Notes: generated by a model from the sequence alone, not told the origin. A DNA stretch of 64,000 nt from VRUE01 sp963728835 (GCA_963728835.1 CAVSKZ010000003.1:1-64000); one strand, 5' to 3'; positions 18,313 to 27,239 are shown, counted from the first letter of the stretch. A program made the numbers and translations.

Positions 18313-18678
18313 ATGATGGCGACCGTTGATCCACCTCTCTACGGCAACGCTCTACTCGCGGCCGTGACCGATTCGATGGTCGCGATACATGAGCGCTACC
18401 ACCACCGCGCCCCGGTCACCGCCAAGTCTCAGATGCTCGGTGACGACCTTCTCGCCTGCGTGCTCGGCGGCGTCTACACCGACGTCGAGAAGACGATGAT
18501 CGAGCTGCAGCGAAGCACCGTCGTGCAGGAGACGCGCAGCGCCTTCCAGAACACGATGCAGCAGACGTTCATCGCCGAGGTCGAGCGCCTCTCCGGCCGC
18601 GACGTCATCGCCTTCATCTCCAATCACCACGTCGGCCCCGACATCGAGGTCGAGTTGTTCATGTTCAGGGATCCCTGA
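18313..18678 (+). CDS. DUF2294 (MpsC-like) protein
   Basis: The 121-residue protein has the same layout as its divergent neighbour: an N-terminal helix (DSMVAIHERYHHRAPVTAKS), LLACVLGGVYTDVEKTM, FQNTMQQTFIAEVERLSGR and a C-terminal PDIEVELFMFRDP. The glycine-rich RGP motif of typical members is changed to RAPV. The ATG at 18313 is chosen because it follows a purine-rich stretch (AAAGGGAC). Function is unknown; the paired, diverged copies might form a heteromeric unit. Confidence 0.8.
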   Translation: MMATVDPPLYGNALLAAVTDSMVAIHERYHHRAPVTAKSQMLGDDLLACVLGGVYTDVEKTMIELQRSTVVQETRSAFQNTMQQTFIAEVERLSGRDVIAFISNHHVGPDIEVELFMFRDP

Positions 18679-18778
18679 GCTATCCTCCTTTGAGGAGGGC
18701 ATCACTGGGGTCGGCCTGAAAAGGTCGGCAGCACTACTTGACTTCCGGCACAGCAGTCGTTCGAGCCGAGGAGTCCCG

Positions 18779-19258
18779 ATGCCCCAGATCCCCTCACTTT
18801 CGGTCAGTCCCACCGACGCGGTCCGCGGTGGGGTACCCGCCCCGTTTGCCTGTACCTGCAAGCCCGACGGCTGGGGCTCAGTTTGCCTCCACCTCGTGGG
18901 CGAACTGGATATCGCAACCTGCCCACTCTTCGAGCAGGCCTTGAAGGAGGCCCAGGGCAATTCGAGCATCGTCTCGATTGACCTGCAGGAGCTGTCCTTC
19001 ATCGACTGCGCAGGCCTGGCCGCCATCGTCAACGCAGCAAGGCGCGCTGCCGCTATTGAGACAAGATTGATCCTTGTTGGAGCTACTGGTCAGGTAGAGC
19101 GGCTCCTCGATTTGACCGGTCCCCCCCGGGCGGTGGAGGTGGTCAAGTTCGATCCAGCCCACGGTCTTCGAACCACGCCTTCTGCGCATTACGTCGTCCC
19201 CCAGGGCGCCAATCTCGAAAAGGCCCAGACGCCCGAACAGCAAGGGAGCAGCTTGTGA
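18779..19258 (+). CDS. STAS-domain anti-sigma factor antagonist-like protein
   Basis: The STAS fold is clear: VCLHLVGELDIATCPLFEQAL, then IDLQELSFIDCAGLAAIVNA and RLILVGATGQVERLLDLTG. In SpoIIAA/RsbV the residue after the Asp of the IDS motif is the phosphorylated Ser; here it is Cys (FIDCAGL), so kinase control through this site is unlikely. A tail of about 35 residues follows the domain. A good ribosome binding site (CGAGGAG) precedes the ATG. No cognate anti-sigma kinase or sigma factor is adjacent. Confidence 0.85.
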   Translation: MPQIPSLSVSPTDAVRGGVPAPFACTCKPDGWGSVCLHLVGELDIATCPLFEQALKEAQGNSSIVSIDLQELSFIDCAGLAAIVNAARRAAAIETRLILVGATGQVERLLDLTGPPRAVEVVKFDPAHGLRTTPSAHYVVPQGANLEKAQTPEQQGSSL

Positions 19259-19564
19259 ATTCCGGGCCCTCGATTGGTGCACAAGGGAATCGCTGGTCAG
19301 CTCCCACGCACTTTCAGGCGCGATTGAAGATGCCTTGAAAGCAGAAGCCCCGCTGTGCAGGGGCTTCTTCCCAGGGTCAGATGGAGGAGTGGCGGTTTCC
19401 CCGCTCGAACCTCGGGTAGCCAAAACGTGGCTCCAGTTGGATCACCAGCGTTAACCAATCCGTGGAGACCTCGTTGGAGCCGTCTGGCCAAGTTGCGCCG
19501 TCTCGTCTCAGGGCGGGGCATTGGCTGAGCTTGGAAGAAGCCAATCCAATAGGAGGACATCATC
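19259..19564. other. Intergenic region with one terminator
   Basis: This 306-base gap holds the strong hairpin at 19343-19368 and the leader of the next gene, ending in AGGAGGACATC before its ATG. I see no coding frame with a plausible start. Confidence 0.6.
19343..19368 (+). terminator. Hairpin terminator after the STAS gene
   Basis: AGAAGCCCC pairs with GGGGCTTCT (9 bp) around an 8-base loop; TTCCC follows. The position downstream of the STAS gene fits a factor-independent terminator with a weak T-tract. Confidence 0.75.
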
Positions 19565-19897
19565 ATGGAGTCAGCAACGACTCGCGCCCCAGGCGCGGGC
19601 GCAGCCGACCGCTCCTCAGGGCGCGGCGTAGTTCGCCGTCTCGCCACCGAGACGAAACAGGCGTTCAAGACGACCGAGTTCTGGGCGATGGTGGCCGTGA
19701 TCGTCGGCATCCTCGTCGCCGCCGCCGCGATCAAGGGCGGCGACACCAGCGGAACCGACGAGTTCATCGCCAGGCAGGCGTGGCTCTACGTCGCCATCGT
19801 CGCCGTCGGCTACATGATCAGCCGCGGTTTGGCGAAGTCCGGCTCACGCGAGCCTTACGACGCCGACCGTGACGACCGCGATCCGCCTCGTAACTAG
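19565..19897 (+). CDS. Small membrane protein, two transmembrane segments
   Basis: The 110-residue protein has a Gly/Ser/Arg-rich N-terminus, a charged linker, a hydrophobic helix (FWAMVAVIVGILVAAAAI, about 39-56), a short acidic loop and a second helix (AWLYVAIVAVGYMI, about 71-84). It ends in an Asp/Arg-rich tail. A near-perfect AGGAGG Shine-Dalgarno lies seven bases before the ATG, and a strong terminator follows, so it is a monocistronic, probably well-expressed gene. Similar proteins of unknown role occur in actinobacteria. Confidence 0.8.
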   Translation: MESATTRAPGAGAADRSSGRGVVRRLATETKQAFKTTEFWAMVAVIVGILVAAAAIKGGDTSGTDEFIARQAWLYVAIVAVGYMISRGLAKSGSREPYDADRDDRDPPRN

Positions 19898-19920
19898 ACC
19901 GTGAGGCAAAAGTGGTGTGA

Positions 19921-19942
19921 GGGGGGCGCTTCGGCGCCCCCC
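19921..19942. terminator. UUCG-tetraloop hairpin terminator
   Basis: GGGGGGCGC and GCGCCCCCC form a perfect 9-bp stem closed by a TTCG tetraloop and followed by TTGA. This is a very stable hairpin 24 bases after the small membrane protein gene. Confidence 0.85.
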
Positions 19943-20127
19943 TTGACTTCAGAGGCGCCTAATCCTGACTGAGCGTCAGGATACGGCGGTCGATGAGCGC
20001 TTCGACTGAAGCCGTTACCGCGCCCGCTCCCCTTCGAGCCTCATCATTCGGGGCCCCGGCCGATGATGCGATTGGATTTGCCGCTATGCCGCGCGGCCAG
20101 CAGGTGGACCGGAAGTATGCTCGCGCA

Positions 20128-20671
<544 letters not shown>

Positions 20672-20679
<8 letters not shown>

Positions 20680-21745
20680 AGGCGCCTGCCGGAATCGAGG
20701 TCGACTCCTCCTCTTCGTCCAGCCGCTCGCGGGCATAGCGAAACGCGGTCCAGGCAGCGGCGGCGACGGGAATGGAGAGGAGAGCGCCGAGGATGCCGGC
20801 GACGACGGTGCCGGCGGTAAGGACGAGGAGGATGGTGACCGGGTGCAGCCGGATCATCCTGCCCACCACGTTCGGGTAGAGGAGGTCGCCCTCGATCTGC
20901 TGGATGGCGACGATCGCGGCGAGGACCAGCGCCGCGTCGATGACGCCGTTGCTGATCAAGGCGACGAGAGCGGCGATCGCGCCGGAGGCGACGGCGCCGA
21001 CCAGGGGGATGAAGGCACCGAGAAAGACGAGCACCATCAGCGGCAGGACCAAGGGAACCCCGATCAGCGCCAGGGCGATCCCGATCAGCACCGCGTCGAC
21101 CACGGCGATTAGGGTGACGCCGCGCATGTAGCCGCCGGTCGCCTCCCAGACCTCGCGGCCGGCGCCGTCGATCAGCTCGCGCCGCTGGCGAGGGACCAGC
21201 GAGAGGCCGAACTCCCACATCCGCCGGCCGTCGTGGACGAAGAAGAAGACGAAGACGATCATCAGCAGCAGCCCGGCGATCACCTCGGCCAGGATTGAGG
21301 CGCCGGTGAGCACGCCCCTCCCGATGCCGCCGGCGTTCGAGCGCAGCGAGTCGAGGCCGTTTTGCACTCCTTCGTCGATCTGGCTGCGTTCGAGGTCGAA
21401 GGGGCCCTGGACCAGCCACCGGACCACCTCCTCGACCGCTTCGTCGACGGAGCTTTCGAGCTCGCTGAACTGGTCGACGAAGGCGGGCGCGATCAGCGCC
21501 ACGATCCCACCCAGGATCGCGGCGGCGGCGACCATCACCAAGCCCGTCGCAATTGCGCTGGGGAACCCGTGCCGGCGCAGGAAGTCGGCCGGCGGCACGA
21601 GCAGCGTCGCGAGCAGCAGCGAGGCCAGCACCGGGACCACCACGACCCGCAGCTCGCCGAGCACCCAGAGACCACCGATGACCGCTACCGCGATCAGGAA
21701 CAGGTTTACGGCGACGCGGGTCGCCGGCCAAAGAACGCGGCTCAC
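20672..21745 (-). CDS. AI-2E/PerM-family membrane permease
   Basis: Eight likely transmembrane segments are visible. Examples are FLIAVAVIGGLWVLGEL, a hairpin pair after LLVPPADFLRRHG, a central soluble loop (about 85-150), and GLLLMIVFVFFFVHDGRRM, followed by GGYMRGVTLIAVVDAVLIG. The C-terminal signature is IEGDLLYPNVVGRMIRLHP. The family exports autoinducer-2 or acts in ion/proton exchange; the substrate here is open. The GTG at 21745 begins directly before the first hydrophobic helix; an upstream GTG at 21805 is possible. Confidence 0.88.
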
Positions 21746-21964
21746 ATCACGGAGGGTTCCCCGGTGGGGGAACCTAGAAACGCGCGCCATGCAGTGCATG
21801 GGCACGGCGCCGATGGCAGCAGGGGCGTGCGCTGCCTCGGCTGAGTGAGTTCCGTCTCCCGCTCATGTCTCACCTACGTGGCCCGATGGTGCCCCTACCG
21901 AGGGCATTGAAGTCTGAGGGCCTTCGAGGCATCGAAGCAAGCCACGGACTTATTGTCTACGGCT

Positions 21965-23572
21965 ATGCCACGAGAAACTGACTCCGCCACCGCCACGTCC
22001 GTAGAGCAACCCGACCTCACCGCAGCCGCGTCTGCGGTCGAGATCGCCGGCTCGGTTGTCGAAGGGGCCTTCAAGCACCTCGCCGCCGACGGCGACCTCG
22101 ATGCCGACCAGGTCGTCGCCTACGACCTCGCGCACGCCGCAGCGGCGGTCGAGAACGCTCGGGCCGTCCTCGACTATGGAGAGAACGGGGACGAGGAGGC
22201 CTGCATCGCATGCGCTTTCGTCGCCGACGCCATCCATGACGTTGCCACCCGGCTCATGGGTCGCGAGCAGGAGTGGGGCGCCGAGTCGGGGGCTCTCGAT
22301 TCCGCCCTTGCCTTTGCGCGCCCCTATCGCTCCCCGGAGTTCCTCGCAGCCCTCTGCGGGACCCAGGGGCCGCGGCACCTCGACGACGACTTCGTGATGG
22401 TGCAGGACACCTTCCGGCGCTTCGCGGAGGAGCGGATCCGTCCGATCGCCGAGGAGATCCACCGCGACAACGAGGACATCCCCGAGGAGATCATCGAAGG
22501 CCTGTCCGAGCTCGGGACGTTCGGTGTCTCGATTCCCGAGGAGTACGAGGGCTTCGCGGCCGAAGGCGAGGGCGAGTACCTCTCGATGGTCGTCGCGACC
22601 GAGGAGCTCTCGCGCGGATCGCTCGGCGTCGGCGGCTCGCTGGTCACCCGGCCGGAGATCCTGGCGCGGGCGCTTTTGGCAGGCGGTACCGAGGAGCAGA
22701 AGCAGGAGTGGCTGCCGCGCATGGCCAGCGGTGAGCTGATGGTCGCGATCGCCGTGACGGAGCCCGACTACGGGTCCGACGTCGCCTCGCTGAGGACCAT
22801 GGCCACCCGGGACGGTGACGGCTGGCGGATCAACGGCGTCAAGACCTGGTGCACCTTCGGCGCCAGGGCGGACTTGTTCATGCTGCTGGCGCGGACCGAC
22901 CCGGATCGCTCAAAGGGCCACAAGGGACTCTCGCTCTTCATCGTCCCGAAGGAGCGCGGCGCCGGTCACGGCTTCGAGCTGAGCCAGGAGGAGGGCGGCA
23001 AGATGGAGGGCCGCGCGATCGACACGATCGGCTACCGCGGGATGCACTCCTACGAGGTTGCGTTCGACAACTGGTACGTCCCCGCGGAGAACCTGATCGG
23101 CGGCGAGGAGGGGCTCGGTCGCGGCTTCTACCTCCAGATGGCGGGGTTCGAGAACGGCCGCATCCAGACGGCGGCGCGTGCGGTGGGCGTGATGCAGGCC
23201 GCATACGAGGCCGCCTACGACTACGCGTCGGAGCGCAACGTCTTCGGCAAGCCGATCGTCGAGTTCCAGCTCACCCGCGCGAAGCTGGCCCGGATGGCGG
23301 TGGTCATCCAGGCCAGCCGCCAGTTCGCCTATCGCGTGGCCCGTCTGATGGCGCAGGGCGAGGGGGCGATGGAGGCCTCGATGGTCAAGGCCTATGTGTG
23401 CCGGGCCGCGGAGTGGGTGACCCGCGAGGCGATGCAGATCCATGGCGGCATGGGCTACGCCGAGGAGTTCCCGGTCAGCCGCTATTACGTGGACGCCCGG
23501 GTGCTCTCGATCTTCGAGGGCGCGGACGAGGTCCTTGCCCTCAAGGTCATCGCCCGGCGGCTTGCGCAGTGA
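21965..23572 (+). CDS. Acyl-CoA dehydrogenase with N-terminal helical extension
   Basis: An alpha-rich extension of about 130 residues (AHAAAAVENARAVLDYG, CAFVADAIHDVATRLMG) precedes a full acyl-CoA dehydrogenase domain. That domain has IPEEYEGFAAEGEG, VAIAVTEPDYGSDVASL (FAD/substrate site), ENLIGGEEGLGRGFYLQM, QIHGGMGYAEEFPVSRYY and the final IFEGADEVLALKVIARRL. FAD-dependent alpha,beta-dehydrogenation of an acyl-CoA is expected; chain length is unknown. The ATG at 21965 is preferred; a TTG four codons upstream is also in frame. Confidence 0.9.
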   Translation: MPRETDSATATSVEQPDLTAAASAVEIAGSVVEGAFKHLAADGDLDADQVVAYDLAHAAAAVENARAVLDYGENGDEEACIACAFVADAIHDVATRLMGREQEWGAESGALDSALAFARPYRSPEFLAALCGTQGPRHLDDDFVMVQDTFRRFAEERIRPIAEEIHRDNEDIPEEIIEGLSELGTFGVSIPEEYEGFAAEGEGEYLSMVVATEELSRGSLGVGGSLVTRPEILARALLAGGTEEQKQEWLPRMASGELMVAIAVTEPDYGSDVASLRTMATRDGDGWRINGVKTWCTFGARADLFMLLARTDPDRSKGHKGLSLFIVPKERGAGHGFELSQEEGGKMEGRAIDTIGYRGMHSYEVAFDNWYVPAENLIGGEEGLGRGFYLQMAGFENGRIQTAARAVGVMQAAYEAAYDYASERNVFGKPIVEFQLTRAKLARMAVVIQASRQFAYRVARLMAQGEGAMEASMVKAYVCRAAEWVTREAMQIHGGMGYAEEFPVSRYYVDARVLSIFEGADEVLALKVIARRLAQ

Positions 23573-23612
23573 TTGCCAGGCGGCACGCGGTTCGCGCTTA
23601 GGATTGGAGTAG

Positions 23613-24077
23613 ATGACGATCCAGCGGATGGACCACGTCGGCATCGTGGTCGACGACCTCGCGGCCGCGACTGAGTTCTTCGTCGAGCTCGGGCTCGAGC
23701 TGGAGGGAGAAGGGACGGTCGAGGGTCGCTGGGCTGACCGCATCGTGGGGCTCGACGGCGTCCGCTCGGAGCTCGCGATGCTGCGGACCGCGGACGGCCA
23801 GAGGCGCCTCGAGCTGGCGAAGTTCCACTCCCCGCCGGGCCCGGACGGCGACCCGTATGCGGCGGTGAACACACCGGGCATCCGCCATCTCTCCTTCGTC
23901 GTCGAGGACATCGACGCCCTCGTCGCCGGCCTGCGAGCTCGCGGCACCGAGCTCGTCGGCGAGCTGGTGCGCTATGAGGACCGCTACCGGGTCTGCTACG
24001 TCCGCGGCCCCGAGGGGATCATCGTCGAGGCTGGCGGAGGAGATCGGCTGAAGCGTTACTGGAACTTTTCTGAGTAA
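23613..24077 (+). CDS. VOC-family protein (glyoxalase/epimerase-like)
   Basis: Two VOC modules are visible: MDHVGIVVDDLAAATEFF with ELAKFHSPPG, and IRHLSFVVEDIDALVAGL ending GPEGIIVEAGGG with the metal-ligand Glu. The pattern His8...Glu79...His102...Glu147 (approximate) fits a divalent-metal site. The 154-residue length is typical. It follows the dehydrogenase gene by 40 bases and may share its transcript. The substrate cannot be predicted. Confidence 0.85.
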   Translation: MTIQRMDHVGIVVDDLAAATEFFVELGLELEGEGTVEGRWADRIVGLDGVRSELAMLRTADGQRRLELAKFHSPPGPDGDPYAAVNTPGIRHLSFVVEDIDALVAGLRARGTELVGELVRYEDRYRVCYVRGPEGIIVEAGGGDRLKRYWNFSE

Positions 24078-24095
24078 AAGCCCGGTCTTCCGTCC

Positions 24096-24899
24096 ATGGA
24101 GGCGAAGACCGCGGGTTCGCAGGGGGACTGGGCGCTCAGCACCTATCAGGCGATGGCGCCTGTCTATGACGACTTCACCGCCCATTTCGACTACGAGGGG
24201 TGGCTGGCCGACCTGCTGAAGATCCTCGAGGCCAATGGGCTGACGGGCAAGCGCCTGCTCGACGTGGCCTGCGGGACGGGCAAGAGCTTCCTGCCGATGC
24301 TGCCGTGGGGTTGGGAGGCGACCGGGTGCGACATCTCGCCGGCGATGCTGGCCCTGGCCGAGGAGAAGGCGGGGGACCTGGTCGAGCTTTCGGTCGCCGA
24401 CATGCGCGAGCTGCCGAGGCTCGGGGAGTTCGACCTCGTCTGGGCGCTCGACGACGCGATCAACTACCTCCTCAGCCCGGAGGAGCTGGAGGAGGCGTTG
24501 CGGGGGATGCGGGACAACCTCGCCGCCACCGGGCTGCTTCTCTTCGACGTCAACGAGCTGCTCGTCTACCGGACCTTCTACGCCAAGACCTCGGTCCTCG
24601 AGCAGGGCGGCAAGCGGTTTGTCTGGCGCGGCCTGGCTCCAGCTGACGTCCCCGCCGGGTCGGTGTGCGAATCGCGCCTCGAAGTCGAAGGCGAGGAGGC
24701 AGCGGGCGCCGCCAAGGGCGAGACCGCCATCCACCGCCAGCGCCACTTCCCCGAAGCCGAGGTCCTGGCCGCGCTGGAGCGAGCCGGCCTGGAGTGCCTC
24801 GACGTCTACGGCCACGGTCTGGACGGGATTCCCGTACAGCCGCTCGACACCGAGCAGCACACCAAGGCGGTCTACATCGCCCGCCGCGCCGGCTCCTAG
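24096..24899 (+). CDS. Class I SAM-dependent methyltransferase
   Basis: Motif I RLLDVACGTGKS (about 53-64), motif II ATGCDISPAMLALAE, LSVADMRELP and FDLVWALDDAINYLLS define the Rossmann methyltransferase fold. The C-terminal part has an inserted beta region (SRLEVEGEEAAGAAKGET) and ends HTKAVYIARR. The acceptor is unknown. It lies 18 bases after the VOC gene in the same orientation. Confidence 0.87.
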   Translation: MEAKTAGSQGDWALSTYQAMAPVYDDFTAHFDYEGWLADLLKILEANGLTGKRLLDVACGTGKSFLPMLPWGWEATGCDISPAMLALAEEKAGDLVELSVADMRELPRLGEFDLVWALDDAINYLLSPEELEEALRGMRDNLAATGLLLFDVNELLVYRTFYAKTSVLEQGGKRFVWRGLAPADVPAGSVCESRLEVEGEEAAGAAKGETAIHRQRHFPEAEVLAALERAGLECLDVYGHGLDGIPVQPLDTEQHTKAVYIARRAGS

Positions 24900-24944
24900 C
24901 CCCGGCGCCGAGCCGCGCCGCCGGTCCGAGGCCCTTGCGTAAGA

Positions 24945-26141
24945 ATGCGCCCGGTGGCAGCCGAGCGGGAATACGACGTCGCGCTCTTCGGGGCGACCGG
25001 GTTCACCGGCGGGCTGACCGCACGGTACCTCGCGGCGAACGGCCCGGACGGGCTTCGCTGGGCTCTCGTGGGTCGCAACAGGGCCAAGCTGGAATCGGTC
25101 CGCGCGGAGCTCGAGGAGATCCTCCGGTCGGGCGTTCCGGCGCCCGGCCTGCTCGAGGCCGACGCGGCCGACCCGGCTGCGCTGGCGAAGGTCGCCGGGG
25201 CGGCCAAGGTCGTCGCCACCACGGTCGGTCCCTACGTCTTCTACGGAGAGCCGCTGCTCGCCGCCTGCGCCGCGGCCGGCACCGACTACGTCGACCTCAC
25301 CGGCGAGCCCGAGTTCGTCGACCGGATGTGGCTCGGCTACCACGAGCAGGCGCGGCAGAGCGGGGCGCGGCTCGTCCACTGCTGCGGCTTCGACTCGATC
25401 CCGCACGACCTCGGCGCCTACTTCACGGTCAAGCAGCTGCCGGAGGGCGTGCCGCTGACCGTCGACGGCTACGTCCGGGTCGAGGGTCAGTTCTCCGGTG
25501 GCACCTTCCACTCGGCGATCAACGCGTTCGGCCGGGTGCGACAGACGGTGAGCGCCGCCCGGCGCCGCCGCCGGAGCGAGCAGCGGCCGGCCGGGCGCCG
25601 GGTCCACTCGGCTCCCGCCCGGCTGCGACGCGACGCCGAGATGGACGGCTGGGCCGTGACGTTCCCGACCATCGACGGGCCGGTCGTCCGCCGCTCCGCG
25701 GCCGCGCTGGAGCGCTACGGGCCGGACTTCAGCTACGGCCACAACCTCGTCGTCAAGCACCTGCCGGTGCTCTTCGCCGGCGCCGCGGCGATCCCGCCGG
25801 CGTTCCTGCTGGCACTCCTGCCGCCTACCCGCAAGCTCCTGCTCAAGGCGAAATCTCCGGGCGACGGGCCCAGCGAGGCGGTGCGCGCGAAGAGCTGGTT
25901 CAAGGTGACCTTCGTCGGCGAGGGCGGCGGCCGGAAGGTCCTCACCGAGGTGTCGGGCGGCGACCCCGGCTACGACGAGACCGCCAAGATGCTCGCCGAG
26001 TCGGCCCTCTGCCTCGCCCTCGACGAGCTGCCCGAGACCGCGGGCCAGGTCACCACCGCCCAGGCGATGGGCGACGCCCTGCTCGACCGGCTGCAGCGGG
26101 CGGGGATGACCTTTACCACGCTCGCGTCCGGCCCGGCCTGA
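24945..26141 (+). CDS. Saccharopine dehydrogenase-like / trans-acting enoyl reductase family protein
   Basis: The N-terminal NAD(P)-binding site is YDVALFGATGFTGGLTARYL. The middle has VGPYVFYGEPLLAACAAAGT and DYVDLTGEPEFVDRM, then HCCGFDSIPHDLGAYF. These blocks are typical of the mycobacterial trans-acting enoyl reductase group (about 400-420 residues). A hydrophobic stretch near 275-290 (AAAIPPAFLLALLPP) suggests membrane association. It may act on polyketide-like lipids, but no polyketide synthase is nearby, so the role is open. Confidence 0.87.
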   Translation: MRPVAAEREYDVALFGATGFTGGLTARYLAANGPDGLRWALVGRNRAKLESVRAELEEILRSGVPAPGLLEADAADPAALAKVAGAAKVVATTVGPYVFYGEPLLAACAAAGTDYVDLTGEPEFVDRMWLGYHEQARQSGARLVHCCGFDSIPHDLGAYFTVKQLPEGVPLTVDGYVRVEGQFSGGTFHSAINAFGRVRQTVSAARRRRRSEQRPAGRRVHSAPARLRRDAEMDGWAVTFPTIDGPVVRRSAAALERYGPDFSYGHNLVVKHLPVLFAGAAAIPPAFLLALLPPTRKLLLKAKSPGDGPSEAVRAKSWFKVTFVGEGGGRKVLTEVSGGDPGYDETAKMLAESALCLALDELPETAGQVTTAQAMGDALLDRLQRAGMTFTTLASGPA

Positions 26142-26178
26142 ACCGCAGGGCCGGCGCTAAACTGCCAGCGAAGCTCCC

Positions 26179-26251
26179 GGGGCTGTAGCTCAGCTGGAAG
26201 AGCGTCGCGCTGGCAGCGCGAAGGTCAGGGGTTCGAGCCCCCTCGACTCCA
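26179..26251 (+). tRNA. tRNA-Ala (anticodon GGC)
   Basis: D-stem GCTC/GAGC, anticodon arm TCGCG-CTGGCAG-CGCGA (GGC) and T-arm AGGGG-TTCGAGC-CCCCT are regular. The alanine identity pair G3:U70 is present. The acceptor stem has one mismatch, C5 opposite A68. CCA is not encoded. Confidence 0.92.
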
Positions 26252-26288
26252 TGAACGGTTGCTTGCTTCGTGCAATGCGAAGCTGAAC

Positions 26289-26558
26289 CTAGTCTGGCGG
26301 TGGGCTCACTTGTGTCGCGACCTTGTTGCTGATGAGACTTTTGTCAGCGATCTGCCCGAGCTGGACGGCAAGGCTCTGAATCATTGAGAGGCCTCGACCC
26401 AGGTCAGTCAACGGACTAGCAACAACGGCGGCAAGACGGCGGTTGAGCGCCACGCGTCTAGCTGTCGCGCTGCGACGCTCCACGGCCGCTCTGTAAGCCG
26501 CATATTCCGCTGCTTGCCGTTGAACCTGAGCCTGGACATTGGCAATTCGTGCTTGCAC
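26289..26558 (-). CDS. Small helical protein of unknown function
   Basis: The 89-residue protein is rich in Ala, Gln and Arg and should form a long coiled coil (ANVQAQVQRQAAEYAAYRAA). A second helical part (LTDLGRGLSMIQSLAVQLG) follows. A GGAG lies just before the GTG start, with short spacing. No signal peptide is seen and the family is not recognised. It lies immediately after tRNA-Ala, at the start of an accessory zone, and might be a fragment. Confidence 0.5.
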   Translation of the reverse strand: MQARIANVQAQVQRQAAEYAAYRAAVERRSATARRVALNRRLAAVVASPLTDLGRGLSMIQSLAVQLGQIADKSLISNKVATQVSPPPD

Positions 26559-26659
26559 TTCTCCTAGGAGGGACTAGCGAAACTCGCTAGCCCCGGTGTA
26601 GTGCGGGTTGCGAAGCCCGCCCGTTTGGCGATACCTCTCATCGCCGCAACTTTTACCCC

Positions 26660-26683
26660 AATCGGCCGACGACGGCCGATTTT
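26660..26683. terminator. Hairpin terminator
   Basis: AATCGGCCG and CGGCCGATT form a 9-bp stem around ACGA, followed by TTC. It lies in the 245-base gap between the small helical gene and the RHH gene, which otherwise shows no coding sequence. Confidence 0.65.
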
Positions 26684-26804
26684 CGTGCGGTCAGAGCGCG
26701 CTTAGAAGCGTCCGCGTCTGAATCCGTCCGACAACGGTGTAAGGGTGCTGCCCTCAACGCCACTCACCCGATCAGGGGACGAAACTCCCAGGGAAGGAAC
26801 CAAA

Positions 26805-26981
26805 ATGCGAGCACCAAAACCAGACCGCCAGGAAGACCAGACCCGAATATCTGTTCGGCTTCCCGCCGCCCAAGTTGAGGTGCTACAGAAACGTGCGGTT
26901 GCGGAGGACCGCACGGTCAGCGCGGAGATACGGCGGCTGGTTCGACGGGCAACCGAAGGTCAGGAGGCAGCCGCCGCCTAA
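26805..26981 (+). CDS. Ribbon-helix-helix (Arc/CopG-type) DNA-binding protein
   Basis: The 58-residue protein has a beta strand (QTRISVRLPAAQVEVLQKRA) followed by two helices (VSAEIRRLVRRAT), the ribbon-helix-helix layout. The ATG at 26805 follows GGAAGGA at good spacing. Such proteins regulate plasmid, phage or antitoxin genes; no partner toxin is adjacent. A strong hairpin closes the transcript. Confidence 0.75.
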   Translation: MRAPKPDRQEDQTRISVRLPAAQVEVLQKRAVAEDRTVSAEIRRLVRRATEGQEAAAA

Positions 26982-26999
26982 TCATCTTCAACAACAGGA

Positions 27000-27024
27000 G
27001 AGGGGGAGCCAATGGCTCCCCCTC
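27000..27024. terminator. Hairpin after the RHH gene
   Basis: GAGGGGGAGCC pairs perfectly with GGCTCCCCCTC (11 bp) around a 3-base loop. There is no T-run, so termination efficiency is uncertain. Confidence 0.65.
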
Positions 27025-27039
27025 TATGCAGAACTTCAC

Positions 27040-27110
27040 GGGGCTGGTGCTTGGTAGCTCGGGCTTGGACTTAGGACCCCGGCCCGAGGGTTCGATTCCC
27101 TCCAGCTCCA
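27040..27110 (+). tRNA. tRNA-like sequence, possible degenerate tRNA-Leu
   Basis: GGGGCTG at the 5' end pairs with CAGCTCC at the 3' end (7 bp, one G-U). A perfect T-arm (GAGGG-TTCGATT-CCCTC) precedes it. The sequence CTTAGGA matches the anticodon loop of tRNA-Leu(UAG), but the flanking stem does not pair and the D-arm is only 3 bp. This could be a decayed tRNA, a phage-type tRNA or an att remnant. A covariance-model search is needed to decide. Confidence 0.3.
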
Positions 27111-27239
27111 CTCATTCCTCTATGTATATACCCCAGATCGGACGAAAATTGCGAACAGATCACTCGGTTTTAACAGGCCCTAAACCCCGGTTTTCCGTCC
27201 GGTCCATGCTCTAGATTCCCCTTTACAGAGCCAAAAAGC

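Noticed and set aside
17714..18334. Minus-strand open frame with the ending GIRTHDLLHGN
   Set aside because: It reads through the partial tRNA copy in antisense and is out of frame with the DUF2294 gene.
23598..25760. 720-codon minus-strand open frame
   Set aside because: High GC makes long antisense frames; three well-supported genes lie on the plus strand here.
26179..27110. Exact att duplication of tRNA-Ala at the tRNA-like sequence
   Set aside because: The T-arm and acceptor sequences differ at several positions, so this is not a simple integration repeat.
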